From the NCBI GenBank assembly GCA_016778895.1, contig JADHOR010000001.1:162459-226458 (forward strand): a DNA stretch of 64,000 nt. Reading direction: 5' to 3'. Source of the stretch: Candidatus Puniceispirillum sp. Lineage in GTDB: Bacteria > Pseudomonadota > Alphaproteobacteria > Puniceispirillales > Puniceispirillaceae. Below the pieces are notes generated by a model, which was not told the DNA's origin, ran no database searches, and saw only the letters and a list, made by a program, of their open reading frames with translations. This document shows positions 53,058 to 61,516 of this stretch, one piece after another; position 1 is the first letter of the stretch; each line of letters begins with the position of its first letter. The translations under genes were made by a program, and so were the position numbers.

Positions 53058-55097
53058 ATGTCTGATTTGCGCCGATTATTAAACCCAAAAAATGTTGTGG
53101 TGATCGGTGGCGGGGTATGGGGACGTTCAGTTATAGACCAATGCCAAAAACTTGGTTTTGAGGGTCAGATTTTTGCGGTTCATCCCACCGCAGAAACCTT
53201 AGCCGGCGTTTCTACTTATCGCTCAGTAAGTGATTTGCCCAGCGCTCCAGACGCGGCCTTTATTGGAGTGAACCGGTTCGCCACTATTGACCAGGTGAGA
53301 GCTCTAAGCGCAAAAGGTGCTGGCGGTGCTGTATGTTTTGCCTCTGGTTTTCTGGAGGCCAAAGAAGAAGATGCTGATGGCACCATATTGCAGTCCGCGC
53401 TGATTGATGCGGCAGGTGGAATGCCCATCATCGGGCCTAATTGCTACGGTTTTGTGAATTACCTTGATCGGTTTTGCCTTTGGCCGGACCAGCATGGTGG
53501 GCAAGCTGTTGATACTGGTGTGGCTATTGTCACGCAAAGCTCCAACATAATGATCAATCTATCCATGCAACAGCGCGGTCTGCCCATAGCCTATGCACTG
53601 ACAGCAGGCAATCAGGCGCAAACGAGTTTGGCGGCATTAGGGCGGGCAGTGTTAGATGATCCGCGGGTAACGGCGTTAGGACTCTATATTGAAGGTATTG
53701 GTGATCTAGATGATTTTGAAAGTTTGGCGCGCCATGCTTCTATGCGTAAAAAAGCTATTGTTGCTTTGAAGGTTGGCTGGTCAGAACAGGCGCAGCAAGC
53801 AACCATTTCCCATACCGCTTCATTAGCAGGCAGCGCGACATCGGCAGATGCGCTTCTAGCACGCCTTGGTATAGCTAGGGTTAATAGTCTAGCTGAGATG
53901 ATTGAGGCTCTGAAAATTCTGCATCAAGTGGGTCCACTAACCGGCAAAAGACTGGTCTCAGCCTCATGCTCTGGTGGAGAAGCCAGTTTGATGGCGGACA
54001 CTGCACACAGGCAGCAGAACGGAGTCGTTTTCCCAGCACTGACCCAAACCCAAAGAGACGGTCTACGATCCGTTTTGGGTGAGCAGGTCGCCTTAGCTAA
54101 TCCGTTAGATTATCATACATATGTTTGGGGCAATTTGCCCGCAATGGCTGATGTCTATAGTGCAATTCTTGATGCTCCAATCGATTTTGGTATCATTGTG
54201 GTGGATTTTCCGCGCGCAGATAGATGTGATGGTGCCGCATGGGATTGTGTGATTGAGGCGGCGCGGATAGCACAAAAGCGCACCTCTAAAGCCGTTGCGC
54301 TGCTTGCCTCTCTCCCTGAAAACATGCCGGAAGATCGCGCTTTACAAATAGCTAAGGCGGGCCTTGTCCCGTTGTGCGGTCTAGAGGTTGGGCTAGCAGC
54401 TATTGCGTCAGTAGCCTCAGTTCATCCAGCACCTGAAGCATCTGTAATTGTGGCGCCCCGCCTTGGCCAAACACATATATTAGATGAGATAACGTCAAAA
54501 GCTATTTTGTCGGATTATGGCGTTGATTTGCCGCACTATATAGTTGTGGCTCAAGACACGTTGCCAGCAACCTTGCCCTTTCCATATCCTGTTGTGCTTA
54601 AAGCCATTGGTGAGGCTCATAAGTCGGAGGTCGGAGGGGTTATAATAGGGCTTTCGAATCAAACCGAGCTGAAAACAGCAATGTTAGAAATGAACCAACA
54701 ACGTTATATAATCGAAGAATTTATAACTGATTCAATTGTTGAATTGCTGGTCGGAATTGTTGGTGACCCTGCGCACGGATATGTGCTTACTCTCGCTGCG
54801 GGCGGGGTATTTACAGAGTTACTCAGAGACAGTGTAAGCCTGTCATTGCCCGTCAATCAGAATGATATTCTGAACGCTCTTCAGCAGCTGAAATTAGCCC
54901 CCATGTTGACAGGCTATCGTGGCAAGCCGGCGGTTGATAAACCTGCCCTAGTCAAGGCCGTGCTGGCGATGCAGACATGTGTGCTAGATAGACGTGCTAG
55001 TTTGGCTGAAATTGAAATTAATCCGCTGATCCTGACATCCAAGTCAGCAGTTGCAGTGGACGCGCTTATTCGGATTGGAGAAAATGCAGATGCCTAG
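53058..55097 (+). CDS. ADP-forming acyl-CoA synthetase (fused alpha-beta)
   Basis: A 679-residue fused ADP-forming CoA ligase of the acetyl-CoA synthetase/succinyl-CoA synthetase superfamily. The CoA-binding Rossmann domain starts LLNPKNVVVIGGG; the phospho-His is H252 in TISHTASLAGSATSADAL; the C-terminal ATP-grasp part has YPVVLKAIGEAHKSEVGGVI and LAEIEINPLIL. It makes or uses an acyl-CoA while interconverting ATP and ADP. Its placement between the acyl-CoA dehydrogenase and CaiD genes suggests gamma-butyrobetaine, carnitine or crotonobetaine as the acid. It would be the second CoA ligase of the operon. Its 3' end overlaps the caiD-like start by 8 bases. Confidence 0.87.
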   Translation: MSDLRRLLNPKNVVVIGGGVWGRSVIDQCQKLGFEGQIFAVHPTAETLAGVSTYRSVSDLPSAPDAAFIGVNRFATIDQVRALSAKGAGGAVCFASGFLEAKEEDADGTILQSALIDAAGGMPIIGPNCYGFVNYLDRFCLWPDQHGGQAVDTGVAIVTQSSNIMINLSMQQRGLPIAYALTAGNQAQTSLAALGRAVLDDPRVTALGLYIEGIGDLDDFESLARHASMRKKAIVALKVGWSEQAQQATISHTASLAGSATSADALLARLGIARVNSLAEMIEALKILHQVGPLTGKRLVSASCSGGEASLMADTAHRQQNGVVFPALTQTQRDGLRSVLGEQVALANPLDYHTYVWGNLPAMADVYSAILDAPIDFGIIVVDFPRADRCDGAAWDCVIEAARIAQKRTSKAVALLASLPENMPEDRALQIAKAGLVPLCGLEVGLAAIASVASVHPAPEASVIVAPRLGQTHILDEITSKAILSDYGVDLPHYIVVAQDTLPATLPFPYPVVLKAIGEAHKSEVGGVIIGLSNQTELKTAMLEMNQQRYIIEEFITDSIVELLVGIVGDPAHGYVLTLAAGGVFTELLRDSVSLSLPVNQNDILNALQQLKLAPMLTGYRGKPAVDKPALVKAVLAMQTCVLDRRASLAEIEINPLILTSKSAVAVDALIRIGENADA

Positions 55098-55872
55098 CCC
55101 CATTCAAACTCAAATCAATGGTCATGTTTTAGAAGTGACGATCGATCGGCCAAAGGCCAACGCTATAGATTTGGTGACCAGCAGGCAAATGGGAGAAGTC
55201 TTCCTCGATTTCCGCGACAACCCAGAACTAAGGGTGGCTATTCTCACCGCCGCTGGTGATAAATTTTTTTCAGCCGGGTGGGATTTGAAAGCAGCGGCAA
55301 CAGGCGATGCTGTAGATGGTGATTACGGTGTTGGTGGTTTTGGTGGATTGCAGGAATTGCCGCATCTGAACAAGCCATTAATTTGTGCCGTAAATGGTAT
55401 TTGTTGCGGTGGCGGGCTAGAAATGGCCCTCTCTTGCGATATTATTTTGGCTGCGGAACACGCAACTTTTGCTCTCCCCGAAATTCGCTCAGGCACAGTT
55501 GCAGATGCAGCTTCTATCAAGTTACCAAAACGCATCCCTTATCATATCGCAATGGAGATGCTGCTAACTGGTCGCTGGATTGATGTTCATGAAGCCGCTA
55601 AATGGGGTCTGGTTAACCATATTTATCCCAGAGATCAAATTATGGAAAAAGCGCGAGAAATAGCCCAGCTTTTAGCCTCTGGCCCACCTCTTGTTTATGC
55701 AGCCATAAAAGAAGTGGTTCGTATGGCAGAGGATATGAATTTTCAAGATGCGCTAAACCGGATTACTAAAAGCCAACTACCAACTGTTGAAAAACTCTAT
55801 AATTCTGAAGACCAGCTCGAGGGAGCTCGTGCTTTTTCTGAAAAAAGAGACCCTGTCTGGAAAGGTTGTTGA
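55090..55872 (+). CDS. caiD: Crotonobetainyl-CoA hydratase (CaiD-like enoyl-CoA hydratase)
   Basis: A crotonase-fold enzyme of 260 residues with unusually specific likeness to Escherichia coli CaiD as I recall it: RPKANAID, SRQMGEVFLDFRDNPELRVA, DKFFSAGWDLKAAA, CGGGLEMALSCDII, FALPEIRSGTVAD and the C-terminal EKRDPVWKG all correspond. CaiD hydrates crotonobetainyl-CoA to L-carnitinyl-CoA and the reverse. ATG at 55090 is preferred because GGAG lies nine bases upstream; ATG 55084 is too close. It is the last gene of the operon and its start overlaps the ligase gene, so the two are translationally coupled. Confidence 0.9.
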   Translation: MPSPIQTQINGHVLEVTIDRPKANAIDLVTSRQMGEVFLDFRDNPELRVAILTAAGDKFFSAGWDLKAAATGDAVDGDYGVGGFGGLQELPHLNKPLICAVNGICCGGGLEMALSCDIILAAEHATFALPEIRSGTVADAASIKLPKRIPYHIAMEMLLTGRWIDVHEAAKWGLVNHIYPRDQIMEKAREIAQLLASGPPLVYAAIKEVVRMAEDMNFQDALNRITKSQLPTVEKLYNSEDQLEGARAFSEKRDPVWKGC

Positions 55873-55962
55873 GACTTCTTTATTGCCCAAGAAACCGGAA
55901 AGACGGAAAGTTCTGGCAATTCAGCTGCACACATCTATTTATATATTAAACCCTCTTACCTA

Positions 55963-57213
55963 TTAATGTTTATCTCTTTTGCCCTTTAAATTACGCACAC
56001 GAATTATATTTGCGATAAACATTGTTGTCCGAGGATAATAAACATATGGCTTGTCATCTTTGGACACTGGCCGAGCGATAGAGCGAGCAATAGTGAAAAT
56101 TATCAAAACAATATGCGCCATTGAGATATGGATAAAAAGATATAGCGTTCCCTGCATGCCTATCAAAAAGCCAGCAATGATTGGGGAAATAATAGCGCCT
56201 AGAGCGTAGAAAAAAATTAAAGATGCACTGAGGTTGAGTATTTGATTTGGAGGTGCAAAATCATTTGCGTGTGCAGCTGACAATGAATAAATAGGAAAAG
56301 TGCTTATCCCAAATAGGAAAGCAAATAGCAATTGAGCGCTATAGCCATGCGCAGCTAGGTCAACTATCCCGCTACCAATCGCCAAACACACAATCGTAGA
56401 CAAAACGCTAAAAACCATCAGAACCAAACGGCGGTCAAGGTGGTCGGCAAGAAAACCTGCTGGAGGATGGACGACAATCCCACCGACAACTGCAGTGGTC
56501 AAAAAATAAGACATTTCCATGTAAGACATGTTCAGATCTTTTGCAAATAACGGCGCAATTGATCCAAAAGCCGCACTTGAAACGCCAGCAACCACTACAC
56601 CCAGAGTGGCAAGGGGCGATACTTTATAGGCAATAAACGGTTGAAATATATTTGTTTTTGGAAGAGCAGGCTCCTTACTTAAGGTAAAAGCTAGTGGAAT
56701 TAGTGCAAGACACATTATCATTGCGAGCATATTGTAAGATATGTAGCTTGCAGGGGTCAAAACACCTATCAGGCTATTTGCTAGAATCTGACCGGCAAAA
56801 TCAGAGATCCGATAAATCGAAAAAACTCGGGCACGGATTTTATTTCTAGCCTTTGCTTGCAGCCAACTTTCAATAACCGTGTAACAACCTGCAACCGCGA
56901 AACCACCAAATATGCGCGCTATAGTCCAGTAATATGCGTCAGCATAAATTGTGTGTGCAATTATCGATATAACGCCACAAGCCGTGAAGATAGCAAAAGC
57001 CCGAGAATGACCCGCCCGGAAAACCAGTTTTGGCCCAATTAAACACCCAACCAAAAAGCCGACAAAATGTCCAGATGCGACAAGCCCAATATCAACACTG
57101 GTAAAGCCTAGAACAGCTCCAGAAATACTGTCAAACGGTCTCAGGGCACCTATGCCCATTTGCACAAGCATGACTGATAAAAGCAGGGCTGAGAGAGAAA
57201 TTATTAGCTGCAT
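55963..57213 (-). CDS. MFS transporter
   Basis: A 416-residue major facilitator with twelve hydrophobic segments. The loop 2-3 signature region appears as GHFVGFLVGCLIGPKLVFRAGHSRAF and helix 5-6 as RVFSIYRISDFAGQILANS. It looks like the YcaD-type branch of the superfamily (FIESWL-like motif YTVIESWLQAKARN). The transported solute is unknown; it is adjacent to, but opposite, the carnitine operon and could serve it. ATG at 57211-57213 lacks a clear ribosome-binding site. Composition is AT-rich. Confidence 0.88.
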   Translation of the reverse strand: MQLIISLSALLLSVMLVQMGIGALRPFDSISGAVLGFTSVDIGLVASGHFVGFLVGCLIGPKLVFRAGHSRAFAIFTACGVISIIAHTIYADAYYWTIARIFGGFAVAGCYTVIESWLQAKARNKIRARVFSIYRISDFAGQILANSLIGVLTPASYISYNMLAMIMCLALIPLAFTLSKEPALPKTNIFQPFIAYKVSPLATLGVVVAGVSSAAFGSIAPLFAKDLNMSYMEMSYFLTTAVVGGIVVHPPAGFLADHLDRRLVLMVFSVLSTIVCLAIGSGIVDLAAHGYSAQLLFAFLFGISTFPIYSLSAAHANDFAPPNQILNLSASLIFFYALGAIISPIIAGFLIGMQGTLYLFIHISMAHIVLIIFTIARSIARPVSKDDKPYVYYPRTTMFIANIIRVRNLKGKRDKH

Positions 57214-57641
57214 TTTGGCATTTCAATTCGCTAGGCCTGAAGCATTCACGTTGACAGGAAAGTGAGTATTAATGAAGCGAATTTGATAATAGAAGGGTGC
57301 AAAAGAATAAAAATTCTTATTTACTCTCTTCTTTAACAACCCACATCCTTCAAAGAACATTTTTGGATGGTTAGATATCTAGCATTTACTCGTTTTAAGC
57401 TTAGGTCTAACCAATCCTAAGAAATCTTAAGTGTCTGTTGCCATTAACTTTTTAGTTAACGCCATTTTAATCATCTGGAAGCTCGTTGTATGTCAATTGC
57501 AAAGAGGCAGTCTGTCCGCCATTGGAAGAGGTTTGGCAAGTTTTGAAGACCGCCAAATGACAGTGAAAAACCTTTGTGGAATATATTGAAGGCATGCTAA
57601 CGAAGCGCGGTGGGGACAGAATAAGTTAAAAAGCTTTGTTT
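57214..57641. other. Intergenic region with an inverted repeat, no gene seen
   Basis: About 430 AT-rich bases between two leftward genes. TTAACT (57444-57449) and AGTTAA (57454-57459) form an inverted repeat around TTTT, itself flanked by two GCCATT copies. The core TAACTTTTTAGTTA differs by one base from the element at 44156. It may hold the promoter of the MFS gene; no RNA gene was recognised. Confidence 0.45.
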
Positions 57642-58511
57642 TTATGATTTATATTTATCGCCCAAAGCCAAAAGAGCTTCAGTTTCTATGACATCATTTA
57701 AGCCATTGAAATCATGCATGCGGTTAGTAAAAGCCTCATTACTGCCGTGAGTCAGCAATCCACTGTAATAAGCTTGCAAATGATGCGAAATTGCGCGCAC
57801 CGCTCCACCGGGGAAAATTGCCAAGCTGTAACCCAAATCGGCAAGATCCTGCGCCGAGCTTATTGGTGTCTTTCCACCCTCAACCATATTGGCCAAAAGC
57901 GGAATTCGACCAGAGAAATGTTTTGTCATAATTTGCATCTCTTCCAGAGACTGCGGCGCTTCAATGAAAAGAACATCGGCACCTGCATCACGATAAGCCT
58001 CCCCACGTTCAAGGGCTTCGTATAGACCTTCCACAGCGCGCGCATCCGTCCGAGCAATAATCAATGTCTCAGCATTGCGCCGCGCATCGAGTGCCGCTTT
58101 GATTTTACCAACCATCTCACTTTTTGAAACCAGCATCTTACCATCAAGATGACCGCAACGTTTTGGAAATGATTGATCCTCAAGCTGAATTGCAGCCGCA
58201 CCAACGCGCTCAAACCCACGAACGCAACGCTGAACATTCAAAGCGTTACCAAAACCTGTATCGGCATCAACAATAACCGGCACATTAATCCGGTCAGTGA
58301 TGGCCGCCAGCGTATCATGAACTTCAGAAACGCTAACAAGTCCAATATCTGAACGGCCAAAACGCGTATAAGCGATGCTTGCACCAGACAGATAAACGGC
58401 CTTTGCACCAGCCTGGCATGCAATCAGCCCCGATAGCGAATCATAAATTCCTGGCGCGAGAACAAAACCTGATTGCAACAGCGGCTTAAGTAATTGTGCC
58501 TCGTTTAGCAT
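57642..58511 (-). CDS. Isocitrate lyase/PEP mutase-family lyase (first copy)
   Basis: A TIM-barrel enzyme of about 289 residues in the isocitrate lyase/PEP mutase superfamily. Landmarks are LAPGIYDSLSGLIA, AVYLSGASIAYTRFG, VIVDADTGFGNALNV (metal-binding acidic pair), AIQLEDQSFPKRCGH with the catalytic Cys, and LIIARTDARAVEG. Members cleave 2-methylisocitrate, 2,3-dimethylmalate or related acids, or act as oxaloacetate decarboxylases. ATG at 58509-58511 follows GAGGGG and lies 14 bases after the LeuD-like stop. The linkage to the LeuC/LeuD-like pair suggests it cleaves the isomer they produce. Confidence 0.87.
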   Translation of the reverse strand: MLNEAQLLKPLLQSGFVLAPGIYDSLSGLIACQAGAKAVYLSGASIAYTRFGRSDIGLVSVSEVHDTLAAITDRINVPVIVDADTGFGNALNVQRCVRGFERVGAAAIQLEDQSFPKRCGHLDGKMLVSKSEMVGKIKAALDARRNAETLIIARTDARAVEGLYEALERGEAYRDAGADVLFIEAPQSLEEMQIMTKHFSGRIPLLANMVEGGKTPISSAQDLADLGYSLAIFPGGAVRAISHHLQAYYSGLLTHGSNEAFTNRMHDFNGLNDVIETEALLALGDKYKS

Positions 58512-58524
58512 CCCATTTAACCCC

Positions 58525-59019
58525 TCACGAAACCGCAAATCTTTTTTCAAGGTGGGGTACGAGTCCCCCATCAGCAACAAGGTCGCGAAGAAAATTAGGA
58601 AGCGGTTCCAAGTTTATATCCTTATCAAAATCGATGAGCTTAAGCTTTGCTCCATCGAAATCAACGGACACTTGCGCTCCGTCTTTTAATTGAGGAAAAT
58701 CGGCCAAATAGGATGGCAAAACGAATACTGGCAAACCGAGATTAATCGCATTGCGATAGAAAATCCCAGCAAAACTTGTCGCAACAACAGCTTGAATGCC
58801 CAAATATTTTAAAACTTCAGCAGCCTGTTCGCGTGAAGACCCCACGCCCATATCTTCGCCTACCAAAAGAACATCACCGACTTTTACCGATGTTGCAAAC
58901 TCTGGTCTCACAGCTTCAAGACAATGTCGGGCCAATTCGCTTAGAGGTGAATTCATATAGGGGCCTGGTGCAAGAACATCGGTGTCGATGGTCTCCTCAA
59001 ATTTCCATAACCTGCCCAA
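58525..59019 (-). CDS. LeuD-like dehydratase small subunit
   Basis: A 164-residue swivel-domain protein of the 3-isopropylmalate dehydratase small subunit family. It has WKFEETIDTDVLAPG, GVGSSREQAAEVL (the substrate-binding GSSREQA loop) and VVATSFAGIFYRNAINLGLP. The TTG start at 59017-59019 is supported by GGAGGG five bases upstream and lies one base after the large-subunit stop. With the large subunit it forms an aconitase-type dehydratase/isomerase. A leucine-pathway role is less likely than a catabolic one, because no leuA or leuB is nearby and lyases flank it. Confidence 0.87.
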   Translation of the reverse strand: MGRLWKFEETIDTDVLAPGPYMNSPLSELARHCLEAVRPEFATSVKVGDVLLVGEDMGVGSSREQAAEVLKYLGIQAVVATSFAGIFYRNAINLGLPVFVLPSYLADFPQLKDGAQVSVDFDGAKLKLIDFDKDINLEPLPNFLRDLVADGGLVPHLEKRFAVS

Positions 59020-59020
59020 A

Positions 59021-60289
59021 TCAGCCCTCCATTAAATGACGCGGGTCTGTCATCTCACCGGTGATAGCGGATGCCGCAACCGTGTAAGGCGATGCAAGAT
59101 AAACTTTTGAATTGGCAGCGCCCATTCGGCCTCTGAAGTTTCTTGCTGTCGACGACAAACAAACCTGGTCTTCTAAAAGTCTGTCGGTTCCGTAACCAGC
59201 GCAGATGCCACAGGAAGTCGGCAGGAACTGGGCACCTGCCTCTTCGAGAATTTGCATAGTGCCATCTGCTTCAGCTTGTTTTTGGTCAAGAAGGCTAGCC
59301 GGCGCTACCTTTAAAGTTACACCTTTGGCAACTGATCTGCCACTCAACACCGTCGCAGCAGCTTTTAGATCGACATATTTTGCCCCGGTGCAAGCACCAA
59401 TATAAGCAATATCCAATGGAATGTTTCTGAAGGCTTCGGCATCATCAGCGTTGGCAGGAGAATGGGGCGCAGCGATTTGTGGTGCCAAGCTTGCCGCATC
59501 AAAGCGGAGCGCTTCACCATCTGCATCGTGCGTCTCAATCCGGTAACTCTGCCAGTCCTCAGGCAGCCTACCACCAGCATTTTTGATATACCCAGCAGTA
59601 ATTTCATCGGGTGCAATAAGTCCAGCTTGGGCACCCAGTTCAGCAGCCATGTTGGACATCGTCATCCGTTCCTGCATCGACAGGTTATAGACCGCTTGAC
59701 CCGCATATTGGATGGCCTGATATCGACCACCGCCTAAACCAATACTGCGACAGGTCTTTAGCATCATATCCTTGGCCGTAACCAACGGTGATAGGCTGTT
59801 GCGCCATTCAATCATTATCGTTTTGGGCACTTTGACCCAGATCTCACCTGTCGCGAGAACGCCAGCCATTTCCGTAGCACCAACACCAAACATATATGCA
59901 CCAAACGCCCCGCCGGTAGGCGAATGGCTGTCACCACCAACACAAAACATGCCAGGAACAATATGGCCATTTTCTGGCACCACTACATGACAAATCCCCT
60001 GTTCCTCGTAAAAGTTTTTGATCTCTTGGTCATAAACCCAATCACGCGTCAGCTTTTGAATGGCGCGTGTTTGATCATCAAAAACAGGAACGTAGTGATC
60101 AGTCACAACAACAACCCTCTCCGCATCCCATACTTTACGATTAAGTTTTTCCAGAATTGGCTTTACCCGTCTGGGGCCACCCGAGTCATGGATCATAGCG
60201 AGGCTGACATGACATACGACCACATCTCCAACGGCAACATTTTCCCGTCCTGCGGCGTCTGCAATCAGCTTTTGTGCTAACGTGGTCAT
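59021..60289 (-). CDS. LeuC-like aconitase-family dehydratase large subunit
   Basis: A 422-residue aconitase-superfamily subunit that holds a [4Fe-4S] cluster. Cluster-binding cysteines lie in YIGACTGAKYVDL and PTSCGICAGYG. Other blocks are HVSLAMIHDSGGPRRVKP, GMFCVGGDSHSPTGGAFGAYMFGVGATEMA and GRMGAANSKVYLASPYTVAASA. The length matches the short LeuC/homoaconitase and 2,3-dimethylmalate dehydratase branch. ATG at 60287-60289. Together with the small subunit and the two flanking ICL-family lyases it forms a dehydratase-lyase set. Confidence 0.88.
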   Translation of the reverse strand: MTTLAQKLIADAAGRENVAVGDVVVCHVSLAMIHDSGGPRRVKPILEKLNRKVWDAERVVVVTDHYVPVFDDQTRAIQKLTRDWVYDQEIKNFYEEQGICHVVVPENGHIVPGMFCVGGDSHSPTGGAFGAYMFGVGATEMAGVLATGEIWVKVPKTIMIEWRNSLSPLVTAKDMMLKTCRSIGLGGGRYQAIQYAGQAVYNLSMQERMTMSNMAAELGAQAGLIAPDEITAGYIKNAGGRLPEDWQSYRIETHDADGEALRFDAASLAPQIAAPHSPANADDAEAFRNIPLDIAYIGACTGAKYVDLKAAATVLSGRSVAKGVTLKVAPASLLDQKQAEADGTMQILEEAGAQFLPTSCGICAGYGTDRLLEDQVCLSSTARNFRGRMGAANSKVYLASPYTVAASAITGEMTDPRHLMEG

Positions 60290-60470
60290 TGCCTAAACCT
60301 AACCTAAATTGTTAAAGATCAATGAATTTGCGAGGATTTGGGGCTACTTGGCCGTATCTGTCGACAAACAGCGGTTAAAGGCTCTTTGTTTTCGAACACC
60401 CCAATTATTTGCCATTAGTTTAATGACTAATTCCCCCTCATCTTTCAAACTATCCCGTTGGAATTTTATC

Positions 60471-61343
60471 TCAGTCTCGCGCATGTTTTTTGTCAAATTC
60501 CCAAACACGTTCAAATCCCATGAGCTTGTTCATTTCGTCAAAAGGGAAAAGCGGAACTTGTGATTCGATACTCGACCCCTCCGTCTTAAGCGTCCCATAG
60601 ATGTTTTCAAATGCAGCGGCGGCTCCTAAAAAACCAGTCGCTGGAAATATTGCGATCTGATACCCAATTTCCAACAACCGCTGCCGGGAAAGGACGGGCG
60701 TCCTTCCTCCTTCAACCATGTTGGCTAAGCACGGCAGATCAAACGAAGAGCATATTTTTTCCATTTCTTCTTCAGATTCAGGGCTTTCTACGAAAAGCAC
60801 ATCCGCGCCAGCAGTGGCGAAGGCCTCAGCCCTTCTTAACGCCTCGTCAAGACCGTGAGCCGTTCGCGCATCAGTGCGGGCTATAATTAGGAAATCTTTA
60901 CTATCTCGGGCATCCCGTGCAACCCTGATTTTCTGAACCATATCCTCTAACGGAACCACTCGGCGCCCCGGAGTGTGCCCGCATTTTTTTGGAAACTCCT
61001 GATCTTCAATCTGAATAGCCGCAGCGCCAGCCATTTCGTAGCCCCTAACAGCCAAATCAACATTTAAAAGGCCGCCAAAACCTGTATCAGCATCTGCAAT
61101 GAGTGGCGTTTTTGTTCTGCCCACTATTGTTTCCACACGGTTTTTCATGTCTGCATAGGAGGCAAGCCCCGCATCGGGCAAACCGAGGTAAGAAGCAACA
61201 ACCCCATAGCCAGTCATATAAATAGCTTCAAAGCCCATCCGATCCGCCGATAGGGCGGAAATGAGATCATAAACACCGGGTGCAATAATAAGTTTTCCTG
61301 GCTTCAGTTGGTGCCGTAACGTTAGTTTATCATTATGTGACAT
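60471..61343 (-). CDS. Isocitrate lyase/PEP mutase-family lyase (second copy)
   Basis: A paralogue of the enzyme at 57.6 kb, about 290 residues. It has LIIAPGVYDLISALSADRMG, AIYMTGYGVVASYLG, LIADADTGFGGLLNV, AIQIEDQEFPKKCGH (the classic KKCGH catalytic Cys motif) and LIIARTDARTAHG. The start is uncertain: ATG at 61341-61343 gives the usual N-terminus, while the frame is open to another ATG at 61433 whose extra 30 residues look non-conserved. It lies about 180 bases upstream of the LeuC-like gene. The two copies may act on different stereoisomers or substrates. Confidence 0.85.
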   Translation of the reverse strand: MSHNDKLTLRHQLKPGKLIIAPGVYDLISALSADRMGFEAIYMTGYGVVASYLGLPDAGLASYADMKNRVETIVGRTKTPLIADADTGFGGLLNVDLAVRGYEMAGAAAIQIEDQEFPKKCGHTPGRRVVPLEDMVQKIRVARDARDSKDFLIIARTDARTAHGLDEALRRAEAFATAGADVLFVESPESEEEMEKICSSFDLPCLANMVEGGRTPVLSRQRLLEIGYQIAIFPATGFLGAAAAFENIYGTLKTEGSSIESQVPLFPFDEMNKLMGFERVWEFDKKHARD

Positions 61344-61516
61344 ATCTTTATTTTTCTCTCGTGAACTTGAGGGGCTCTGTTGGCTCAACAAATAATCGAT
61401 CTTAGCTGATGAAATTACTTTCTTTTTGGTCATTCCTATAACACTTTAACGTTCATGCTATACGATCGGCACAGTTTTATCAAAACGCTTTAACACAAAT
61501 TTATGAGGAGCAGATT

